From: Misgurnus anguillicaudatus | Taxonomy: Eukaryota > Chordata > Actinopteri > Cypriniformes > Cobitidae | NCBI RefSeq assembly: GCF_027580225.2 | Contig: NC_073361.2 | Span: forward strand, 18,175,001 to 18,239,000 | DNA: 64,000 nt | Direction: 5' to 3' | Shown: positions 29,301 through 38,300 of the stretch, in pieces | Layout: each line of letters opens with the position of its first letter | How positions within the stretch are numbered: position 1 is the stretch's first letter | Position numbers and translations under genes: made by a program | Notes under the pieces: model-generated | Seen by the model: only the letters and a program-made list of their open reading frames with translations | Databases searched by the model: none | What the model was told of the DNA's origin: nothing

Positions 29301-32300
29301 CTTCTGACTACTGTACTAGTGAGATTTATTATCTTGTGTGTCCGAAGTCAGCCCATCCGTAATGACACCAGAGATAGATTCATGTCTATCGAGTATCCCA
29401 TGATGTAGAGCCTGAAGCTGGATGATGCATTCATGATAACACAGATCGCTGTCTGTCTTGACAAGAGCACGCTAAGATTTATGGTGTCGGACGCTTAAGC
29501 AGACCCGTGCTTTCTCACCGGCCGTTTGCAGGAGAACTGTGAACTCTGTTTGTCTTTACTAAGCAGCGTGTCTCCGTCTGAGGGCATGACGCCAGACCAG
29601 GAGTTCAGAAATTGTTGTTGTCTAGGCAACAACTGACTATTTATAGCATGGGAAAAACTACACTTTTATACAAGCTCAGCAGTTTTCTTTTAAATTTTGT
29701 TTTATTACATTATACATTTACATTGATGCTTTAGGCAGACGCTTAGGGTTACGTCTTACAGTGCAGTTAAAATTATATATTTTATTACTCTATGCATTCC
29801 CTTGGAATCAAAACCATCACACGCTGTTAATGTGTTGAGCTACAGGAAATCTTGGATGGATCGTGTCTCACTTTTTGTCTGTAAATGACTTTAGGTCCCC
29901 GCTAAGTGGCCTGCATATCCGGTATGATTCGTCAGGACCGTTGGTACCGGGGCTCGGCTCCGGTACGGATTCACTGCCCCCTGTGGCCACCAGCATCGAC
30001 CAGCTGCTGGAAAGACAATGGAATGAAGGACAACAGTTCCTCCTACAACAAGGTTCACAGGGAGATGGTGAGTGCAATAATCTTTAGCACACAAGTGTTT
30101 ACACGTATGTATACACAATGCATATTGCTTTCATGCACTCGGGTACAGAGGTGTTTGGACCTGTCATAATGTTGATCTTGTTGTAAATTATGTTGAGCAA
30201 TGCAGTTGGAGAGCGTAGCTTAAATGCTTTATGAAGGTTAATGCTACTTTTGTGTTTCTGGTCATAAAGCTAAATTAAATGAAAGCAAAATCTATATGAA
30301 ATGACTGTTTGGCTGCATCCAAAATCGCATACTGTGAGAGTAGGTACTGAATTAGAATATGAATATGGATAGTATGAATCAGTTGGGATGTACTTTATCC
30401 GCCATGTTTATACATCACATGACATGCGTCGCCAAAACTAGGGCTGTGCCGAATAATTGTGCAAATGCACGTTTTCTCAAAGAATGAATTACGGAAAAAA
30501 TGCCGCCACATCCAATAGCCAGAGGGCGCTCTCGTGTAGAAACGCCATTTGTGCCAAAGAAGAAGTAGTATTACAAACACTATTCCAGGAAATGTCTAAA
30601 GGAATATTTATATCGCTGTTCTTCAAATTGTTTCAGGAATTTCATGATAATAAAAATATTTTGAATGATTGTGTTTGACGAGTGTTGCTTTTTTAAATGC
30701 ACGTTATAAACGACTCAAACTCATAGTGATTTTAGATTGATAAGGACTTCCTACTGAGCCATAGTACCTGCACAAGCTGTGCATGAAACACAGAATCAGA
30801 GCCTTGCGATTCAGAATTGATTTCAGGCAGGTCTTTTTAATGGGGAACGCCATGTATCGGCACAGGCCTAGCCAAAACCCAACAAGTTTGTCTTGAACTG
30901 GAATGACATTAAACTAGCGCAATTTAATATTTCATATATGTATATGTATTTGCATCTGAACAGAGCTGCGTTACCACTTTTGGACATTTTTTAATAAAAT
31001 GCTGCTGCTGCTTCTTTGTTGGATAACTGCTCTCCAGGGGCTCATGGGATAGTAAAGTGTCCATTGATTAAACACTTTGGGATCTTGCCGAAAGTAGTAG
31101 GTCATCCGGGTACTTTTCGCCTACTGTTTTTGGAATACTATGATATTAGACAAACTACTCGCCTCGCCTACAACTTTTCACCTACTATATAGTATAGAAG
31201 TAAGCAGGTTTGAATGCAGCGTTAGGGTTTCTTATTATATTCTTAGCATGCTGTGGGTGTTGTCGTAGTTACTAGTGGTAGCTATTATTGGTATTTTTAT
31301 TAGAGATGCACCAATATTCAATTTTTTCCCAGGATACCAATAGCCGATTATTCAGACTGATATCTGCCTATGCCGATACTGATAGTTTTGTGGTTATATT
31401 AAAGAGCAACTATCGTCCGATTCACGATTTTACATTTCTTTTGATTTGTAAGTGTGTATTAGTACATGTTAACGATATGCAAAGGTACAAATCCCAAGGT
31501 AAACTATGACGTGATTTATCGTTTCCAGCGTAAATCCCTTTTTTTTTTGGACGACGGCAAACACACGGATTGTAGGCAACATTTTACTTCCTGGGATTGG
31601 TGATGTAGACAAGACGACATATCTTAATTCCTCCTGCTTGGACTCATAGCCTGTAAGTTAAAGGCGCAAAAGAGGATGTTTCACTTGACTGAGAATCCAA
31701 AGATCGTTACTTTTAAATGAGCGCATGCATAAGAACAGCCTTCCTCCTTCTCAGCTCATTTCTAGGGAACGCCTTCCAAAACTCGTGCACGAGTATTTGA
31801 ACACGAGTGTTTGTTTACCACCGGCATATGCTGTGTCGCATCAGTGGATTCATTATGTGAAATGATATGATAATAAACACATAAGACGTAAAGTTAGATC
31901 AGTTGACGCTACTCCCATTTCAACTAGCATGTAGCAGACTGGTCGCCTAACAACAACAGTACAAGAACAACGTCGATACACCTGAATAACAGTACAACAA
32001 TAATTATTCCACAAAGAAAGAATAATCACTGTTACCTGTCCAGGAGAATTTTTGCGAACTGCGCGTCTGTCTTGACACCTCTCTGTTACTTTATTGCTCT
32101 CCAGCGTTGAAATGTTTCTCCAATAACGACTCTGGTTAGGTTACGTTATTCTGACAATTTTCTCCTCTTCTCAGCGACTTAAAAAAAGTCTTTCTTTTGT
32201 GTCCTTCTTCGGGTTTCTTCTCTTCCATGGTGCAAATTCGAGGAGGAAAGCAGGAGTGACAATGAAAACAAACCGAAACTAAAGATGGTGTTTCATGCGC

Positions 32301-35300
32301 TATGCGTCACTCGTGTAAAGTTACTGTTGCGTCCACTTCTCTCACAAGAAATGTAATGGCAGTGATTGACAAGCCAGAGGGCCAATCGTTGACGCGATTA
32401 TTGCGTCAACGATTGGCTGGTGTTTTTAAGGCCCTACCTTATGCACAGATGACATATATTAATATTATTACTTTCAGTGCACCTAATAAATAGTCTTTTA
32501 TCATTTAATAAAGAGTTTATTGCAAAAATGTATTAAACAAACATCCTCTTTTCCACCTTTAACTCCTGTTAGAATTTCATTGTGAGCAAATCTTTCAAAC
32601 ATGGTAATGAGCGTCACATTTCCGGCTGATGTCAGAGAAATTCAGGCCAATCACAACGTACAGATTAGCTGGCCAATCAGGGACACAGGGCTTTTCAGAT
32701 CGATGAGTTTTGTACAAAATCAATGCGTTTGAGTAAGGCAGGATATCTGGAGCTACAAAAATGTACGGTATGAGGAAAATAATGTGTTTTTTAACTATAA
32801 ACCATGCAAAGACATTGTATTATACCAAATACATAAAATTACGTTGGTTTTAGCAATAAAATAGGTGCACTTTAACTTACATTAACGAGATTCTGAAGAT
32901 TACATTTTCTGAATGTTATTCATTCATATAATGACCATTAAACTATTGATGTTTCTTTACATTCTTTATACACCTTGTATTTATATAAATACCAATTATT
33001 GGCAGATATATCGGTGCATGTCTACTATTTATTCAAAAAAACTATTTTTAAAATTATTTTAAAAATCTTTATATTGCTATTGCTCCTACTTTTTTATTGC
33101 TCATTTTCTTCAAAAAGTGTACAATGTCATTATTAAGACCTGTTATAAATTCATAGTCTAGAATCTAGATGAAAAGGTTTACAGATTAAGTCAAGTTATT
33201 TCAGGGAAAAAAATTAAAGGGAAGGCAATAAGTGTTTTAGTTTATTAAAATCCTTTAATTATAGTCATTATTGAATCATAGCAATATTCTGTATATTTCA
33301 CGTCTTTAAACCTTGAATTTAACACGTTTCCTCAAGATTTCTATTTCATAGCAATAATTTGTTAAAATCACAAAATAAAACCGTATTAAACCGCATGTCA
33401 ATCAAATACTAAAAGTTCGAAGTCTGTAATCATGTAACTGATTTATTAATTAATTGTATTTACCACAGTATTTACAAGCTTCATTGCCATCAGTTTTGTC
33501 TGTGTAAAGGTCCTGTGCTAAACTAGTGCAGCGTTTCAGTTATCAACTATAAGTACCGCTAGTATAGAAATAGTAGCAAGTTTCAGTAGCAGCAGTATCG
33601 TCAGGGTTGTGTAAATGAGCAGCAGCTGTTTCTGTTGTGATAAAGGTTTTTTGGAAACGGGGGGAGGCTGACAAACGCACGGCCTGAACAGGAAGTGGTA
33701 CGGCGGTTGTGTTTTGCGGGTGTGGAGAGAACTTTCTGTTTGCCACTGATAGGAGACCAGTCTCGTGGTTTCGGTGACGGTGCATCTGGTTCGCATTTTA
33801 GCGGGGGTTGCTGGCCCCCGATCAGTGCTTAAATGCATGTTATTAAACTGACACGGGAAAGAGAGGAAGTCTGCAGTTGTTGTTCCTTCTGGAGGTCTTG
33901 ATCTGCATGTCTGCAAACGTACAGATGTAGTTTTCGCTCTTGTGGGTTTACTGCTGTTATACAACCAAGCGAACTGTTCGATTCAATCAAATGTGATAAA
34001 AATATTTGCGTAACAATAATACAGGTAATGGGTTCGAAGTTTTATTCAACTAGTAAAGAATATAATCTGTGTGTTTTTTCATCCAGTCCTAGGAATGCTG
34101 AAATCCCTGCACCAGCTGCAGGTGGAAAACAGACGCCTGGAAGAACAGATCCGAACTCTGACCATGAAGAAGGAAAGACTGCAGCTCTTGAGCGCTCAGC
34201 TCGCCGTGCCTTTCACCCCCACGAGCACCACAGCCACCACTGCCTCCTCTCCTCTATACCCCAGCAACACTCACACAGGTCAGACACACACGTCACCTCT
34301 GCTACTTTCTGCCTCCTGTTTACCCATACAGTACTGACACAGCACAGTAACATACATACAAGCTCGACAACATGAGCGTCACAGTCTAATCCCAACTCTA
34401 AACACCCCCGATCCAGTAATTCACACATACGCGCACGTCTAACCCATGAGCCCGTCTCTCGCCTCACTCCCTAAAGTCCCAAGTGTGTTTCGGCCGACCG
34501 GTGCCGGATACGTCTCGCGTGCAGTATGAGGGCATCTGACGATAAAGCGTGCTCAAAACTGAACAAAGGCTGCGCGCGAGACGTATCGGCACACCAAAGC
34601 GTAGCCCAGCCTTTACACGCACACACCCGTCCGACCACCCCTCCTCCCCTCTGTTCTGCTCACGGATCTCCTCTCCCAACTCTAGCTAATCTGGTCTCCA
34701 CATTCATGTCAAGTTGCAAAATCTCTCTCTCCTCCAGACATGCTGCACAGCAAGAACATTCAGCTAGGCAGCAGTGTTTTAACAGACTCCTCTCAACCCT
34801 TGCCCACTCAGGTAACTTCCTCTACCCCTGCTCTGCAGATGCCATCTGCTGGGACTGAGCACCTGTTTAGTTGAGTCAAGTGTTATATTATGTATATCTG
34901 TACGTAGTGTAATATGTAGTTACAGCATACCTTTAATGTTAAATGACTTTTATGGGTTGAACAGGTAATCACGGCTGTTCACGTGATCTCTTTCACTCTC
35001 ACGCTCTTGTGCTTTCTCTCTTTCTCTGTCTCTCAGGATCACCTGTCTGGTGGCCATAGTAGTGGAAGTAGCACGTCCTCTCTCTCCACCCCTCCTTCTG
35101 CGGCACACAGTCCCCCCCAGCAGCAGGTCAACGGAGTCGGCATGGCCGGGGTGGCCATCCAGCCTGGCAATGCCAACTCATCCCTGCCTGGCATCGCTGG
35201 GGTGACCGGTCTGATGGGCGCTCTACAGGGGAACCCCCTGGCCATGAGCGGTATCGTGGGTGCCCTGAATGGAGTGATCCAGACCTCCCCCAACCTGACC

Positions 35301-38300
35301 CAAAACACCAGCCCCCTGACCTCTCATCCCTCAGCAGCTACCAGCGCTTCTCTGCCCAGCAGTCTCAATAATAGGTACACGGTCACTTTCGCATGTATTT
35401 AGGCATTTGTATTTTTTTTTAAAGGGACACCTTTTTTTTGAAAATGTATTCATTTTCCAGCTCCCCTAGAGGTAAACATTTGATTTTTAATGTTTGGGAA
35501 TCCATTCAGCTGATCTCCGGGTCTGGCGGTACTACTTTTAGCATAGCTTAGCATAATCCATTGAATCTGATTAGACCATTAGCATCACGCTGAAAGATAA
35601 CCAGAGTTTGAATATTTTTCCTATTTAAAACTTGACTCTTCTGTAGTTACATCGTGTACTAAGACCGACGGAAATTTAAAAGTTGTGTTTTCTATGCTGA
35701 TATGGCTAGGAACTATACTCTCATTGTGGCGTAATAATCAGGGACTTTGCAGCTGTAACATGACTGCAATGATATTACGCAACAGCCGAAAATAGTCCCC
35801 TTAGTAACTTTCAATGGCAGGGGACTGTTTTCGGGCACTGCGTGGTATCATTGCGCCTCCTGCAGCCACGTTGCAGCAGCAAGGTATTTGATTATTGCGC
35901 CAGAATGAGAGTATAGTTCCTAATAGTTCGTAAATTATATGGTCTTAATTTTTTGTATACTGTATACATACAAAGAGCTCAGATGCAAAACCCTCTAAAT
36001 GCATCCGACATATTTTCTTGTAAATTAGTGTTTTATCAGACTCTTAATGGATTTTGCAAAAAAACTGTTTTTGAATGGCCTGAGGCCAGGATTAAGCATA
36101 GTTGAAGTGAAAGTATTTAATGAATGTTTTTTATGCGTGCCGAGAGCATTCGGTTTATATCATTGTCATTTTTGATTGAGAGATGGCATTTAGTGGCTTT
36201 TGCATCTGAGTTCCTCATATGTTGGTTTTTGAATGTAAGTGTAAAATGTGGCTTTGCATGTTGGTTTGTGTTATGTAACACACATGCCCATTTTCTTCAT
36301 TTCTTTCTCTGTCGCTTACGCTTTGGGGGATTCATCAGCGTGACCTCTGTGAAAACCAGGTGAGGATTTGTGTGCTTCGCATCTATCCATCTTATTTCTC
36401 TCATTTTCCTTCTTTGTACGCTGATTTTGTTTGGCATTTTAAAAATGCACCTTGTATTAAAAATAACAACTCATGTTCAGTTTAGATAAGCTTAACTTTC
36501 CCTCAATCCAGAGCAACAGCATCACCCTGCATAGTTGTTATTGGATCTTAAAGGGGTCATAGTGTGAAAATCTGACTTTTTCCATGTTTAAAGGGGCCAT
36601 GGCATGAAAATCTGACTTTTTCCATGTTTAAGTGCTATGATTGGGTCCCCAGTGCTTCTATCAATTTAGAAAATGTGAAAAAGATCAACCCAAGTAACTT
36701 AGTTTTGATAAACCATTCTCTACAAGCACATGAAAAAATAGGTCGTTGAAATTTGGCTCTCCTTATGATGTCATAAGGAGATCTTATTAAAATACCACCC
36801 CTTAATCTGCACTATCCAACCGCACTGCCATTTAGTGCAGGGAAACGCACAATTGAGTTTTAATTGCAACAAACCACCATCATTGTGATCAGTGTTTAAA
36901 TTTCATCAGCTCATTTGCATTTTAAAGGACACACCCAAAACGGCACATTTTTGCACACACCTACAAAGTGGCAATTTTAACATGCTGTAATAAATTATTT
37001 ATATGGTATTTTGAGCTAAAACTTCACATATGTGCTCTGGGGACACCAAAGATTTATTTGACATCTTAAAAAAGTCTTGTGCCATGGCCCCTTTAAGTGC
37101 TATAATTGGGACCCCAGTGCTTTTATCAACCAAGAAAACATTAAAAAGAACAACCAAACAACTTTGTTTTGGTAAACCATTCTTTGCAAGCATATGAAAA
37201 ATTTGGTTGTTCAGATTTTGCCTGTTTTGTGAGGTAGGTAGCATATTCAATTACAATAATACCGCCCCTTAATCTGCACTATGCAACCACGGCACTGCCA
37301 TTTAGTGCAGAGAAAAAATATTTGACAGCACAATTGAGTTTCAATTGCAACAAACCACCATCATTGCAATCAGTGTTTGCATTTCATCCGCTCATTTGCA
37401 TTTTAAAGGACACCCAAAAACGGCACATTTTTGCTCGGACCTACAAAGGGGCAATTTTAACATGCTATAATAAATTATCTATATGGTATTTTGAGCTAAA
37501 TCTTTACATGCGCAGTCTGTGGACACTAAAGACTTATTTTACATCTTAAAAAAATCAGAATATGACCCCTTTAAACTTTTTTGTTTTTATTTGTTCTTGG
37601 TTTGTTTTTGTTTATTTTGTATTTGAACTCCTTTTTGTATCCCAATTCCTTTTTGATTTGTCTCTAGAAAATTGCATTTTCCAAAGCAATGACGTGTGCT
37701 GCACTTGTGGTTTGCGTTTTGTGTGTGATAGGTGACAGGAAATACACTTTCTAATGCAATTTTGTGTTCGGTGCAACTTTAATGTGTTTGTGCAGCCATG
37801 GGAAATGATGCGTCTGTGCAGGACGTTTTCTGAAATGATATTGTGAATGTAGTTCTCTTATGGGCTCTCTGCATTTGTGTTTGCAGTACGGCAAGACATC
37901 TGACAGAGCAGCACAGGCAGTTCCTGCTTCATCAGCACCATCAACACCAACTGCAGCAGCTCTTCAGCTCCCAGCAAGCCACGCCGGTATGATGAGCACC
38001 TACACAGTCTCCGTTCGGTTCAAAGCTTAGAGTTTTAAAACACTAATAAATTCATCACACGATCATAGACTGTAGACTAACACAAATTGAACAATGGAAA
38101 TTGACGATGACTGAAGAAAAAAGTATGTTATATTTTAGCATCTTCAGTATAGTCGCCTTAATCAAGTAGTTTCTTTTCAAGTAGTTTAACCTTCATGATT
38201 GAAAGACTGAGCCGGTCTTTTTGTTGCCAGTGGCGCAAGCAATAATGTCACGCTACAAGCACACTCGCAGTGGAAGCAGCACCCGATCATTATCCAGCAG

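Larger units (their letters stand above)
31301..33024. mobile_element. hAT-like element interrupted by a TTAA element
   Basis: Left end TAGAGATGCACCAATATTC, right end ATATCGGTGCATGTCTA. The flanks (atttttat / ctatttat) are a possible eroded 8-bp duplication. Only about 250 bp belong to it; the rest is the inserted element 31399-32875. Confidence 0.65.
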
